From Maricaulis sp965228215 (GTDB lineage Bacteria > Pseudomonadota > Alphaproteobacteria > Caulobacterales > Maricaulaceae), in NCBI GenBank assembly GCA_965228215.1, contig OZ245800.1, positions 1,054,001-1,118,000 on the forward strand: 64,000 nucleotides of DNA. Reading direction: 5' to 3'. Positions 9,157 through 18,450 of this stretch are shown piece after piece. Numbering within the stretch: position 1 is the stretch's first letter; every line of letters starts with the position of its first letter. The translations under genes and the position numbers were made by a program. Below the pieces are notes generated by a model, which was not told where the DNA came from, did no database searches, and was given only the letters and a program-made list of their open reading frames with translations.

Positions 9157-9795
9157 TCACGATGATGCGTCTGTTTCCTCAAGAAATTGTTGCAGGCGCG
9201 AAGCCAGCGTCTCCGGATCCGTCCCGTGCGTGAACACGTCGACGAACAATCCATCCGGTCCCATCAGGTAGATGAAGGAGGAATGGTCCACGAGGTAATT
9301 CTCCTGGTCCTCCTCGTCATTGAGCTGGAAGACGACCCGGTATTCACCCGTGACCTGGGCGATCTGCTCCTCGGTTCCCGTCAGGCCGACCAGCTCTGCC
9401 GGGAAGGCCGGCGAGGCGACATATTGGGCAAGATGCTCGACCGTATCTCGGCGCGGATCGACCGTGATCAGCAGCGGCTGGATCCGGGCGCGCTCCTCGG
9501 CGCTCAGCTGATCCATGGCAGAAGCCATGATCTGCAGGGAAAACGGGCAGATGTCCGGGCAGTAGGTGAAACCGAAATAGATCAGCATCGCGCGCCCGCG
9601 ATAATCCTCGTCGGTCACCGTTTCACCGAGATGATTGACCAGGGTGAACGGCCCGCCGATATCCGCCGTACCGCTGACACGGGTGGGCGCGACACGCGTT
9701 TCGCGATTGCCCGCATCGGACAGCATCAGGGCAAAGAAGGTGACCACCATGACCAGCGGGGCCGCGATCAAGATCCAGATCCAGGGACGCTGCAT
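9157..9795 (-). CDS. senC: SCO1/SenC family copper chaperone
   Basis: The protein has 212 residues from the ATG at 9793-9795, chosen for the GAGGA site; a GTG five codons earlier would overlap that site. One N-terminal membrane anchor (about residues 4-25) precedes a thioredoxin-like domain facing the periplasm. Cys79-x3-Cys83 (YCPDIC) and His171 form the copper site needed for assembly of the CuA centre of cytochrome c oxidase. It is divergent from regB. In Rhodobacter senC likewise sits with regB and regA, so the neighbourhood fits a respiratory redox role. Confidence 0.9.
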   Translation of the reverse strand: MQRPWIWILIAAPLVMVVTFFALMLSDAGNRETRVAPTRVSGTADIGGPFTLVNHLGETVTDEDYRGRAMLIYFGFTYCPDICPFSLQIMASAMDQLSAEERARIQPLLITVDPRRDTVEHLAQYVASPAFPAELVGLTGTEEQIAQVTGEYRVVFQLNDEEDQENYLVDHSSFIYLMGPDGLFVDVFTHGTDPETLASRLQQFLEETDASS

Positions 9796-9935
9796 GCGCG
9801 CTTTCCTCACCTATCCGTCCGGTTGCGAAGCATGATATGCCGCAAAGCAGCACAAGATATGCTGCGGGCGCGAAGGTACACGGGGATTCCCCCTGCTGTC
9901 TATCGCCGAGCGCCGGTCCGTGTAAGGAGTAACGC

Positions 9936-11270
9936 ATGAGTGATGCCGATTGGGATCCTTACGGGGGCGATGCACACCTCACGCCGGTCTTCGGGCGTCT
10001 GCGGCTGCGCACCCTCGTCATGCTGCGCTGGCTGGCCGTGCTGGGCCAGACCATGTGTCTCCTGACCGTGCATTTCGTCTTCGGCATCAAGATCGAGCCG
10101 ATCGGTTTCTGCTTCGGCGTCATCATCGCCAGCACCTGGATCAATACCTGGCTGACCCTCGCCGTGCCGCCGCAACAATTTGCGCGCGATTGGGAGGCTT
10201 TCGCGCAGCTCTCCTATGATGTGCTGCAATTGTGTGCGCTGCTGATGCTGACCGGCGGGCTGCAAAACCCGTTCATCGTGATGCTCGCCGCTCCGGTCAC
10301 GATCGCCGTGGCGGCGCTGCCGCCGCGCTGGTCGCTCGGCGTTGCCATGACAGCGATCCTCGGCACTGCAGCGATGCTGGTCTGGAGCTATCCTCTGCCC
10401 TGGCTGGAAGGCCAGTCCCTGGATCTTCCGGTGCTTTACGTGATGGGTCTCTGGTCGGCGATCGTGATCGCGGTGGGATTTACTGCCGTCTACTCCTGGC
10501 GCGTCAGCCAGGAGGGCAAGCGCATGGCGACGGCCCTGGCCGCCACACAGAGTGTTCTCTCCCGCGAACAGCGCCTGTCAGCGCTGGGCGCGCTGTCTGC
10601 TGCGGCCGCACATGAACTGGGCACTCCCCTGGCCACGATCCAACTCACCGCCAAGGAGATGATGCGCGAGCTGAAGAATGATGAAATCCTCAGCGAGGAT
10701 GCCGAACTCCTGGTTACACAGGCACGTCGCTGCCGCGATATCCTGTCGAAACTGAGCCGCGAGCAGAGCGTATCGGACGAACGCCATGACAGGATCGAGT
10801 ATTCCGCAGCACTGGAAGAAGCGGCCGCTCCTCTGCGCGGCCTGGGCCCCATGCTCGACGTCCGGATCACACGCGACGGCAATGATGGCGAGGATGCCGA
10901 ACCGGTCCTGCGCCGCCAGGCCGAACTGCTCTATGGTCTTGGAAATTTCATCGAGAATGCCGTTGATTTCGCCGAGACCACAGTCGTGGTTGACGGTCGC
11001 TGGAACGAACATAATTTGCTGATCAGGATCGAGGATGACGGTCCCGGTTTTTCGACCGAGATCCTGTCCAAGATCGGCGAACCCTATGTCACCACCCGCT
11101 CCGGTACGCCGGGGCAGGGAGGGCTGGGCCTCGGCGTCTTCATTGCCAAGACCATGGTGGAGAAGAGCGGTGGCCGGGTCCGGTTCGACAATGCCGGGTC
11201 GCAGGGCGGCGCTGTCGTGAGCATTACCCTACCGCGCAACATGGTGGAGGCGGCTCCGATCATCCGCTAG
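9936..11270 (+). CDS. regB: redox sensor histidine kinase RegB/PrrB/ActS
   Basis: The protein is 444 residues with six predicted membrane helices in about residues 25-190. The quinone-binding heptapeptide GGLQNPF is at 107-113. The H-box AHELGTPL has phospho-acceptor His226, and the redox-active cysteine lies in RRCRDIL (Cys266), both matching Rhodobacter RegB. A normal ATPase domain follows (NFIENAVDF, DDGPGF, GGLGLGVFIAK). It senses the respiratory quinone pool and phosphorylates RegA. The ATG follows AAGGAG. The regulator gene lies 42 bases downstream in the same direction. Confidence 0.94.
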   Translation: MSDADWDPYGGDAHLTPVFGRLRLRTLVMLRWLAVLGQTMCLLTVHFVFGIKIEPIGFCFGVIIASTWINTWLTLAVPPQQFARDWEAFAQLSYDVLQLCALLMLTGGLQNPFIVMLAAPVTIAVAALPPRWSLGVAMTAILGTAAMLVWSYPLPWLEGQSLDLPVLYVMGLWSAIVIAVGFTAVYSWRVSQEGKRMATALAATQSVLSREQRLSALGALSAAAAHELGTPLATIQLTAKEMMRELKNDEILSEDAELLVTQARRCRDILSKLSREQSVSDERHDRIEYSAALEEAAAPLRGLGPMLDVRITRDGNDGEDAEPVLRRQAELLYGLGNFIENAVDFAETTVVVDGRWNEHNLLIRIEDDGPGFSTEILSKIGEPYVTTRSGTPGQGGLGLGVFIAKTMVEKSGGRVRFDNAGSQGGAVVSITLPRNMVEAAPIIR

Positions 11271-11312
11271 GAATGTTGTTATCACGACCGATGTAATGCG
11301 AAGGACAGACGC

Positions 11313-11864
11313 GTGAGCGAGATTGAATACGAACTTCCCGAGGACAAGACACTCCTGATCCTCGACGATGATGCCCCTTTCCGGACGCGACTGGGTCGCG
11401 CCATGACCGGGCGGGGTTTTGTTGTTTCCGCCGTGGGCACGGTGGACGAAGCCAAGGAAATCGCCCGCTCCAATCCGCCCGCCTTCGCGGTGCTCGACCT
11501 GCGCCTTCAGGATGGCGACGGGCTGGACGTGACCAAGGCACTGCACGCCTCACGTCCCGATTGTCGCGTCGTCATGCTGACCGGATACGGCAATATCGCG
11601 ACGGCCGTCGCCGCCGTGAAGGCCGGCGCGGTGGATTATCTCGCCAAGCCCGCTGATGCGGATGACGTCATCAAGGCCCTGCTCGCACATCCCGAAGACA
11701 AGCCGGAACCGCCTGACAATCCGATGTCGGCCGACCGGGTCCGCTGGGAGCATATCCAGCGCGTGTTCGAATTGTGCGACCACAATGTCTCGGAGACCGC
11801 CCGCCGCCTGAACATGCACCGGCGGACGCTTCAGCGCATCCTGGCCAAGCGCGCACCGCGCTGA
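11313..11864 (+). CDS. regA: response regulator RegA/PrrA/ActR
   Basis: The 183-residue protein starts at GTG 11313 after GAAGGA. The receiver domain carries LDDD (acidic pocket) and phospho-acceptor Asp62 in VLDLRL. A short linker leads to a Fis-type helix-turn-helix at about 145-180 (NVSETARRLNMHRRTLQR), the highly conserved RegA recognition helix. It controls electron-transport, carbon- and nitrogen-fixation type genes according to redox state. Its 3' end faces the convergent transglutaminase-like gene, 24 bases away. Confidence 0.94.
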   Translation: MSEIEYELPEDKTLLILDDDAPFRTRLGRAMTGRGFVVSAVGTVDEAKEIARSNPPAFAVLDLRLQDGDGLDVTKALHASRPDCRVVMLTGYGNIATAVAAVKAGAVDYLAKPADADDVIKALLAHPEDKPEPPDNPMSADRVRWEHIQRVFELCDHNVSETARRLNMHRRTLQRILAKRAPR

Positions 11865-11888
11865 CGCCACGTCACTTCTACGGGACAG

Positions 11889-13988
11889 TCAGCGGATCAT
11901 CGCCGGCACGGACGGCGTGATCAGGCGTGCACGGACGGCGTCATCGATGACAAAATCCTCCTGCTCGCCCAGAACAAGCAGGCCGACACCGTCGATCGAG
12001 ACCAGATCATTCTGCAAACGCACGAAGTCCTCCGGCATGGCTTCGGGCGCCATGATCCGGGTTCGCGCCGTGTAGCGCACGCGCCCGTCCTCATAGCGGC
12101 GGTGATCGGTGATTGAGAAGGCATTGTTCTCGATCTCGACATCTTCCCACTCATGAATCCAGTTCCGGCTGCCCTCGGGCAGATTGACCTCGATATGGTG
12201 CCTCACATCATAGGGATAGGGCATGGCCAGCGGGGAGACCCGCTCGCTCAGATCACCGAAAACGATCGAGCGCGACGAGGCATGGGCCACGAAGACATAG
12301 GTCGGCAGCCGCGCGCCTTCGGACGAGAAGTCGTAGAGCTCCACCTGGATCTCGGCCGAGATCGTGACCGTGCCCGCCTCCTCGTCGCGCACCAGTTCCG
12401 GATCGCCGACAAATTCGAAACTCTCGAAACGGCCGCGATAGAATTCCTGCACCAGCATGCCAAGCTGATCCATGCCCGCCTGGGCGAGGATCGTCTCGAT
12501 CAGGCTCGCCGTATCGCCGTGATAGACCCAGTCCGCCCGCAGCACGGCGGCCGCCTCTCCCTTTCGGGACGAGGCGATATTGAAGACTTCCCGGACATCC
12601 ACATCCGGGGTCCGGCGCGGCCGCACATTCAATTCGGTCAGCGCAGCCATGCCCTCTTCGAGTACGAGGGCGTGACCCCAGTCGACCGGATGATGGTCGA
12701 GCAGGCGACCGGTCTGCTCCACCATGGTCGGGTCTAGCCACAGACGGCGATTGCCGTATTCCAGCGTCACGATGACATGGTCGAACGCCAGGGGAGTGGC
12801 CGGCATGTCGCCCAGCGCGCGCCCCATCGTCGAATGCACGAGCGCGGCATGCGATTCGATCCCCATCTCGGCGAGCAGGGAGATCAGGAGCACCGTCTTC
12901 GCCTTGCAATCACCCTCACGGAAGCGAAGCGTCTGGTCGGGCGGGACAGGCCGGTAGCCGCCTTCCCCCAGCGTGATCGCAAAATAGGAAATCTCGCGCT
13001 GAACATAGCGAAGGGCCGCCATGATCCGCGCATCCCGCTCCGAATGTTCGGCCATGATCTCGCGGGCGATCGCTGTCACTTGCGGATCGTCGACAGGCTG
13101 GAAGAGGCCCCGGGCCCAGCGGGCGACATGGGACCAGTCATCATAAGCGCTCGCCAGGAAGATGGGCTCCGGATGCCGCCAGGCCGGCGTGAAGGCTTCC
13201 GGCGGCTTGCTGGTCCAGGTGGCCGGGCCATAACTTGCGATCACCCGGCCATTATTCTCCTCGATGGCAAGTTCCGGCACCGGGCCGAAAGCGGCCACCT
13301 GCGCCGCCCCGACCGGCCAGTCGGCCCGGAAGTGGACCTCGTCAAACCCCTGCATCGGCCGGAATTGATAGACCGCGGTCATCTCGCTGTCCTCGATGGG
13401 GAAATACTGGTTGATCGAGAAGGCGACCTCGACGCGCTCCCCGGGCTCGACGGCGGGAATACGCACCATCACCGTCACCGCGCCGGTATAGATCCCCTGC
13501 GCGAGGGCGGTTTCGCCCCGCAGGAAATCGACACGCACGTTTTCCGTCAGGTCGGTCGTTTCCTCACCGGAAATCCGGAGCACATGGTGGATCTCGACCT
13601 GGTGCGAAGCGGGATCGATCGGAATCGGCACCTGGCGCAGCGAGTCCGCGCCCTGCTGGGTTGCCGGTTCCAGGACCTGGCGGAAGAAATGACGGACACG
13701 ATTGCGCTCGGTGGTCTGCTGGAAATCAAACAGGAGAGGGTGAAAACCGAAGGCATTGGGATCGCCGCCGGTCTCGGGAATCTCGACGGGACGGACAAAA
13801 TCCGGGACCGGGGCGAAGCGCACTTCCGGGTCCACATCGGCCAGGAGGCGGGGTACATCCTCGCTCACAGCCGCGGATGGCGACGGTCCGGCGCCCGGTC
13901 CCGCAGGCTCGAGCCCCGCCAGAGCAAGGCGCACGATCAACCCGGCCGGGACGGCCAGCACGAATGCGGCAAACACTCGAAACCACAT
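11889..13988 (-). CDS. DUF3857/transglutaminase-like periplasmic protein
   Basis: The 699-residue protein begins with a hydrophobic N-terminal segment (3-25) that should act as signal or anchor. Residues about 100-280 resemble the DUF3857 beta domain, and residues about 300-430 a transglutaminase-like cysteine-protease fold. Its triad is probably Cys361 (EGDCKAKT), His404 (FDHVIV) and Asp419 (WLDPT). The C-terminal 250 residues are beta-rich. Proteins of this architecture are common in aquatic Gram-negatives, but their substrates are not established. It lies downstream of a DUF1223 gene on the same strand. Confidence 0.85.
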   Translation of the reverse strand: MWFRVFAAFVLAVPAGLIVRLALAGLEPAGPGAGPSPSAAVSEDVPRLLADVDPEVRFAPVPDFVRPVEIPETGGDPNAFGFHPLLFDFQQTTERNRVRHFFRQVLEPATQQGADSLRQVPIPIDPASHQVEIHHVLRISGEETTDLTENVRVDFLRGETALAQGIYTGAVTVMVRIPAVEPGERVEVAFSINQYFPIEDSEMTAVYQFRPMQGFDEVHFRADWPVGAAQVAAFGPVPELAIEENNGRVIASYGPATWTSKPPEAFTPAWRHPEPIFLASAYDDWSHVARWARGLFQPVDDPQVTAIAREIMAEHSERDARIMAALRYVQREISYFAITLGEGGYRPVPPDQTLRFREGDCKAKTVLLISLLAEMGIESHAALVHSTMGRALGDMPATPLAFDHVIVTLEYGNRRLWLDPTMVEQTGRLLDHHPVDWGHALVLEEGMAALTELNVRPRRTPDVDVREVFNIASSRKGEAAAVLRADWVYHGDTASLIETILAQAGMDQLGMLVQEFYRGRFESFEFVGDPELVRDEEAGTVTISAEIQVELYDFSSEGARLPTYVFVAHASSRSIVFGDLSERVSPLAMPYPYDVRHHIEVNLPEGSRNWIHEWEDVEIENNAFSITDHRRYEDGRVRYTARTRIMAPEAMPEDFVRLQNDLVSIDGVGLLVLGEQEDFVIDDAVRARLITPSVPAMIR

Positions 13989-14088
13989 AAATACACCCCC
14001 GTTTTTTGCTACCCTAGATGGTTAACGAGGGGGTCTCAACAGGCACGATGGCCCGGCGGCGCATTTTCGTATGTCCGGGGCGGCGGCC

Positions 14089-14853
14089 CTAATAGGTATG
14101 GGTGTGGCTGTCCTCGGCCTCGACATGGGCATAGCCGTAGATCGGTCCGCCATTGGCACCCTGCACAATCGCGACGACACCGAGATAGCGATAGCTCTCG
14201 CCGGTGAACTCGGCTTCTCCGCCGGCCCAGCTGCCCAGATAGGTCAGGCTTTTCACCATGTTGTAGTGAAGCATCTCGGTTCCGGCATTCTCGCCGGCTT
14301 CGATCTCGACACTCTTCCAGCCCGGAGCGTAGGCAACGAGCCAGACATCGAGATTTTCCTCGGGAGCTTCACCGTCAAGGGCGATGCGGAAGGATCCGAA
14401 GGGGCCGTCCTCGATTGCGATCAGCGGGCTGTCGGGCATGGCCGACTGGCGTTCGGCGACCGCATCGGAGACCTTGTCCTGGTGCCAGCCCGGTGCGTCG
14501 GCCACGCCATCCACAACAAAATGCGGCGTGTAGAGCCGGTTCACGCCGAGGCGCGGCAGATAGGTGCGCTGGCGCTGGACATATTCCGGACGCGCATAGG
14601 TGTCTTCCCAGCCATACATGTCCCAGTAGGACACCGCATAGGCGAGGACGAAGACATTGTCGCGCTGGTCGAGTTCACCGAGATAGCGATTGGCATCCGG
14701 GCACAGGCCGCAGCCCTGGCTGGTGAACAATTCCACCAGGACTGGCCGGCCGCTTTCCTCGCCGGACCCGGTTTCATCATCGCCGGACGCCGCCCGGGCG
14801 TGGGCGGGCAGGACCAGGGCGAGACAGGCAATTATGGATGCAAGCAGTCGCAT
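14089..14853 (-). CDS. DUF1223 secreted thioredoxin-like protein
   Basis: The start at 14851-14853 gives a clean signal peptide (residues 1-21, ending AHARA); longer in-frame starts would bury it. The mature part opens with a thioredoxin-fold segment VLVELFTSQGCGLCP carrying Cys48-x2-Cys51, the hallmark of DUF1223. The family is periplasmic and of unproven function, with a presumed disulfide or redox role. It lies between acnA and the transglutaminase-like gene, all read leftward, but the gaps argue for separate promoters. Confidence 0.85.
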   Translation of the reverse strand: MRLLASIIACLALVLPAHARAASGDDETGSGEESGRPVLVELFTSQGCGLCPDANRYLGELDQRDNVFVLAYAVSYWDMYGWEDTYARPEYVQRQRTYLPRLGVNRLYTPHFVVDGVADAPGWHQDKVSDAVAERQSAMPDSPLIAIEDGPFGSFRIALDGEAPEENLDVWLVAYAPGWKSVEIEAGENAGTEMLHYNMVKSLTYLGSWAGGEAEFTGESYRYLGVVAIVQGANGGPIYGYAHVEAEDSHTHTY

Positions 14854-14880
14854 AACGCCTAGATAATCATCCCCGCCCGC

Positions 14881-14902
14881 CACGGCCAATCACTTGGCCG
14901 TG
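14881..14902 (-). terminator. GC-rich dyad downstream of acnA
   Basis: CACGGCCAA (14881-14889) pairs perfectly with TTGGCCGTG (14894-14902) around a 4-nt loop, 30 bases after the acnA stop. It lacks a T-run on the minus strand, so it may stabilise the acnA mRNA end rather than terminate strongly. Confidence 0.45.
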
Positions 14903-14931
14903 ACGAAAACGGGAGATGTCTGTCAGCTGGG

Positions 14932-17607
14932 TCAGTCGCGGGCGAGATTGCGCAGCACGTAGTGCAGGATGCCGCCATTGCGGAAGTATTCGAGCTCGTT
15001 CTCGGTATCGATACGGGCACGAACCGGAGCGGTCTTCACCGTTCCATCCGGGAAGGTGACTTCCACCGTCATCGATGCGCGCGGCTCCAGCTCGGTCACA
15101 CCCGTGATGGTGACGGTCTCGTCGCCCTTCATGCCCAGGCCGTCCCAGGACGCGCCGTCCTCGAACTGCAGCGGCAGGACGCCCATGCCGATCAGATTGG
15201 AGCGGTGGATCCGCTCGAAGCTCTCGGCGATCACGGCCTTCACACCCAGCAGGCGCGTGCCCTTGGCCGCCCAGTCCCGCGAGGAGCCCGTGCCGTATTC
15301 CTTGCCGCCGAACACGACCAGCGGCGTGCCCTCGGACTGGTAGTCCATGCAGGCGTCATAGATGTCGACCTGCTCGCCATTCTTCAGCGTGTAACCGCCT
15401 TCGACACCGTCCAGCATCTTGTTCTTGATACGGATGTTGGCGAACGTGCCGCGCATCATCACTTCGTGATTGCCGCGGCGGGAACCGTAGGAGTTGAACT
15501 CCAGCACCGGAACCTGGCGCTCCTGCAGATAACGACCGGCCGGGCTGTCGGCCTTGATCGAACCGGCCGGCGAGATGTGGTCGGTCGTGATGGAATCGCC
15601 GAACAGGCCCATGATCTTGGCGTTGACGACATCGCCCGGAGCTTCCGGATCCATCGTCATGCCTTCGAAATAGGGCGGGTTCTGCACATAGGTGGAAGTG
15701 TGGTCCCAGCCATAGGTCAGGCCACCCTCGACCTCGATGCCGGCCCAGGCGGCATCGCCGCGGAAGACGTTGGCATAACGCTTGGCGAACATTTCCGGCG
15801 TCACCGCGGTACGGACAGCCTCGGCGATCTCGGCCGAGGACGGCCAGATGTCGCGCAGGAAAACGTCATTACCGTCCTGGTCCTGGCCGAGCGGTTCGGT
15901 CGTGATGTCCTTGGTCATCGTGCCGGCGATGGCGTAGGCGACGACCAGCGGCGGGGACGCCAGGTAGTTGGCGCGCACGTCCGGCGAGATGCGGCCCTCG
16001 AAATTGCGGTTCCCCGACAGGACCGACGTGGCCACGAGGTCATGCTCGTTGATCGTCTTGGAGATGGCGGGCGGCAGCGGACCGGAATTACCGATACACG
16101 TCGTGCAGCCATAGCCGACAAGGTTGAAGCCCAGCGCGTCGAGATCGTCCTGCAGACCGGCACGCTCGAGATAGTCCGTCACTACCTGCGAACCCGGCGC
16201 GAGCGAAGTCTTCACCCACGGCTTAGTGGTCAGGCCCTTCGCAACGGCATTGCGGGCCAGGAGGCCGGCGCCGAGCAGGACGGACGGGTTGGACGTGTTC
16301 GTACAGGACGTGATGGCCGCAATGGCGACATCACCATTGGTGAAAGCGAAGTCCTCGCCCTCGACCGGAGCGGACTTACCGCGCTCATCGCCCTTGCCGT
16401 ATTCCTTTTCCATGGTTTCAGCGAAACCGGCAGCGGCGCGGGACAGTTCGATCCAGTCCTGCGGGCGTTTCGGGCCGGAGACGGCCGGCACAATCGTGGA
16501 CATGTCGAGATGCAGCGTATCGGTGAAGACCGGGTCGCCGTCATAGTCCGGACGGAACATGCCCTGGGCTTTCGAATAGGCTTCCACGAGCGCGACGCGC
16601 TTGTCGTCACGGCCGGTGGCACGCATGTAGGCCAGGGTTTCGTGGTCGACCGGGAAGAAGCCGCAGGTGGCTCCGTATTCCGGCGCCATGTTGGCGATCG
16701 TGGCCTCGTCCTCGAGCGAGAGATTGTCGAGGCCGGCACCGTAGAATTCGACGAATTTGCCAACCACACCGCGGGCGCGGAGCATCTCGACGATCTTCAG
16801 AACGAGGTCGGTGGCGGTTGCGCCCTCGGGCATCTTGCCCTTCAGCTCAAAGCCGATGACTTCCGGGATCAGCATGGAAACCGGCTGGCCAAGCATGGCG
16901 GCCTCGGCTTCGATACCGCCGACACCCCAGCCGAGAACGGCCATGCCGTTGATCATTGTGGTGTGCGAGTCGGTACCCACACACGTGTCCGGATAGGCGA
17001 CGGTCTCGCCGTTTTCTTCCTTGGTCCAGACGGCCTGGGCGAGGTTTTCCAGATTGACCTGGTGGATGATGCCCGTGCCCGGCGGGACGACGCGGAAATT
17101 GTCGAACGCCTTGGCGCCCCACTTCAGGAATTTGTAGCGCTCGCCATTGCGCTGGTATTCGCGCTCGACGTTTTTCTCGAAACTGTCGGCACCACCGAAA
17201 TTGTCGACCATGACCGAGTGGTCGATGACCAGGTCGACCGGGACCTGCGGATTGATGCGTTGCGGGTCGGCGCCCAGCTTGCCTGCAGCATCGCGCATGG
17301 CGGCAAGGTCAACGACAGCCGGAACGCCGGTGAAGTCCTGCATCACGACGCGGGCCGGACGGTAGGCGATCTCGTGCGTGGACTTGCGCGTGGTCAGCCA
17401 GGCTGCCATCGCCTCGATGTCTTCCTTGAGGACGGTCTTGCCGTCCTCGAAGCGCAGCAGGTTCTCCAGCAGGACTTTCAGCGAGGCCGGGAGTTTGGAG
17501 ACGCCCGTCAGTCCGTTCGCCTCGGCGACCTTGAGATCGTAATAGGTGTAGGTCTCGCCGGCGGCGGTCAGGGTACGTTTGCAGGAAAAACTGTCGAGAG
17601 AGGCCAT
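14932..17607 (-). CDS. acnA: aconitate hydratase A
   Basis: The enzyme is 891 residues from the ATG at 17605-17607, supported by an AGAGGA site 9-10 bases upstream; an in-frame start 13 codons earlier has none. It interconverts citrate and isocitrate in the TCA cycle. The [4Fe-4S] ligands are visible as SCTNTSNP and GCTTCIGNSGP, and the C-terminal swivel domain carries GSSRDWAAKG. Length and motifs match the AcnA/IRP type rather than AcnB. Two tandem dyads lie 25-66 bases upstream of the start. It diverges from ccmA. Confidence 0.95.
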   Translation of the reverse strand: MASLDSFSCKRTLTAAGETYTYYDLKVAEANGLTGVSKLPASLKVLLENLLRFEDGKTVLKEDIEAMAAWLTTRKSTHEIAYRPARVVMQDFTGVPAVVDLAAMRDAAGKLGADPQRINPQVPVDLVIDHSVMVDNFGGADSFEKNVEREYQRNGERYKFLKWGAKAFDNFRVVPPGTGIIHQVNLENLAQAVWTKEENGETVAYPDTCVGTDSHTTMINGMAVLGWGVGGIEAEAAMLGQPVSMLIPEVIGFELKGKMPEGATATDLVLKIVEMLRARGVVGKFVEFYGAGLDNLSLEDEATIANMAPEYGATCGFFPVDHETLAYMRATGRDDKRVALVEAYSKAQGMFRPDYDGDPVFTDTLHLDMSTIVPAVSGPKRPQDWIELSRAAAGFAETMEKEYGKGDERGKSAPVEGEDFAFTNGDVAIAAITSCTNTSNPSVLLGAGLLARNAVAKGLTTKPWVKTSLAPGSQVVTDYLERAGLQDDLDALGFNLVGYGCTTCIGNSGPLPPAISKTINEHDLVATSVLSGNRNFEGRISPDVRANYLASPPLVVAYAIAGTMTKDITTEPLGQDQDGNDVFLRDIWPSSAEIAEAVRTAVTPEMFAKRYANVFRGDAAWAGIEVEGGLTYGWDHTSTYVQNPPYFEGMTMDPEAPGDVVNAKIMGLFGDSITTDHISPAGSIKADSPAGRYLQERQVPVLEFNSYGSRRGNHEVMMRGTFANIRIKNKMLDGVEGGYTLKNGEQVDIYDACMDYQSEGTPLVVFGGKEYGTGSSRDWAAKGTRLLGVKAVIAESFERIHRSNLIGMGVLPLQFEDGASWDGLGMKGDETVTITGVTELEPRASMTVEVTFPDGTVKTAPVRARIDTENELEYFRNGGILHYVLRNLARD

Positions 17608-17632
17608 AAGCGCAAAGTCCTCTTGGATCTGG

Positions 17633-17673
17633 GGGTGAGGGATCACCCGATGAGTCTGGGTGAGGTTTCACCC
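17633..17673 (-). promoter_or_regulatory. tandem dyads upstream of acnA
   Basis: Two copies of GGGTGA-N4-TCACCC lie at 17633-17648 and 17658-17673, with centres 25 bp apart, upstream of the acnA start. The arms are perfect in both. In DNA they could bind a dimeric regulator twice on nearly the same helical face. In RNA each could form a 6-bp hairpin in the acnA leader, and the outer arms could pair alternatively. Confidence 0.5.
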
Positions 17674-17784
17674 GGTGGGAGGGCGGACATTGAGTCCGGA
17701 CGTTTGGGCGGGGTTTTAACCGCACATCCCGATTGCTGCAATGCGGCACGCAGCGCGTTGACCTTTGGCAGGGAAATAGGCGAC

Positions 17785-18450
17785 ATGCAGGGCATGACTG
17801 CCGCCCGCGCCAGCGAAGCCGACCGTCCGGCTTTCACACCCCTTTCCCTGACCGTGACCGGGCTGAACCTGTCGCGCGGCGAGACCCGGCTGGCCCGCGA
17901 TCTCGATCTCTCTCTGGAACCGGGTGACGCCCTGCTGCTGACCGGTGGCAATGGTGTTGGCAAGACCACGCTCCTGCGCGCAATCGCAGGCCTTATCCGC
18001 CCGGACAGCGGCGAGATCCGGCTCGGAGATCACGCCGCATCCGAGGCTGCCGCCGATACAATCGCCTGGCTGGGCCATACCGACGGGCTGAAATCCGCCG
18101 AGACTGTCCGCCAGAGCCTGCAGGTCTGGGCCGACATCCATGCGCAGCCACGCAAGCGCATCATGCCGGCCCTTCGTGATCTCGGGATTGATCACCTGAT
18201 CGACCGGCGCACGGACCGGCTGTCGCGCGGCCAGCAGCGCCGCGTAGGCCTGGCACGCGTGTTGATCAGCAATCAGCCGATCTGGCTGCTCGACGAGCCC
18301 GCCGGCCCGCTGGACCAGGCCGGCCGCGACCGGCTTGCCGATATCGTCGCCATGCATCGAGAACGGCAGGGCATCGTCATCGCCGCTACCCACCAGGGAC
18401 TCAACTGGGCCGCGGCGCGCACCCTCCACCTGGGAGACACGGTGCGATGA
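17785..18450 (+). CDS. ccmA: heme exporter ATP-binding protein CcmA
   Basis: The 221-residue ABC ATPase starts at the ATG at 17785 after CAGGGAAA; a second ATG at 17794 is possible. Walker A is GGNGVGKTT, the signature is LSRGQQRRV, and Walker B is IWLLDEP. With CcmB, CcmC and CcmD it forms the complex that releases heme-loaded CcmE for cytochrome c assembly. Its stop overlaps the ccmB start (ATGA), indicating translational coupling. The much longer open frame running back over acnA is not coding. Confidence 0.92.
   Translation: MQGMTAARASEADRPAFTPLSLTVTGLNLSRGETRLARDLDLSLEPGDALLLTGGNGVGKTTLLRAIAGLIRPDSGEIRLGDHAASEAAADTIAWLGHTDGLKSAETVRQSLQVWADIHAQPRKRIMPALRDLGIDHLIDRRTDRLSRGQQRRVGLARVLISNQPIWLLDEPAGPLDQAGRDRLADIVAMHRERQGIVIAATHQGLNWAAARTLHLGDTVR

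Noticed and set aside
12777..14207. A 476-codon plus-strand frame opposite the transglutaminase-like gene
   Set aside because: No domain or ribosome site, and the minus-strand protein has a convincing triad and signal segment.
14962..18450. A 1162-codon plus-strand open frame across acnA
   Set aside because: It is the antisense of acnA read through into the true ccmA frame. Only the part from 17785 has a start, ribosome site and ABC ATPase motifs.
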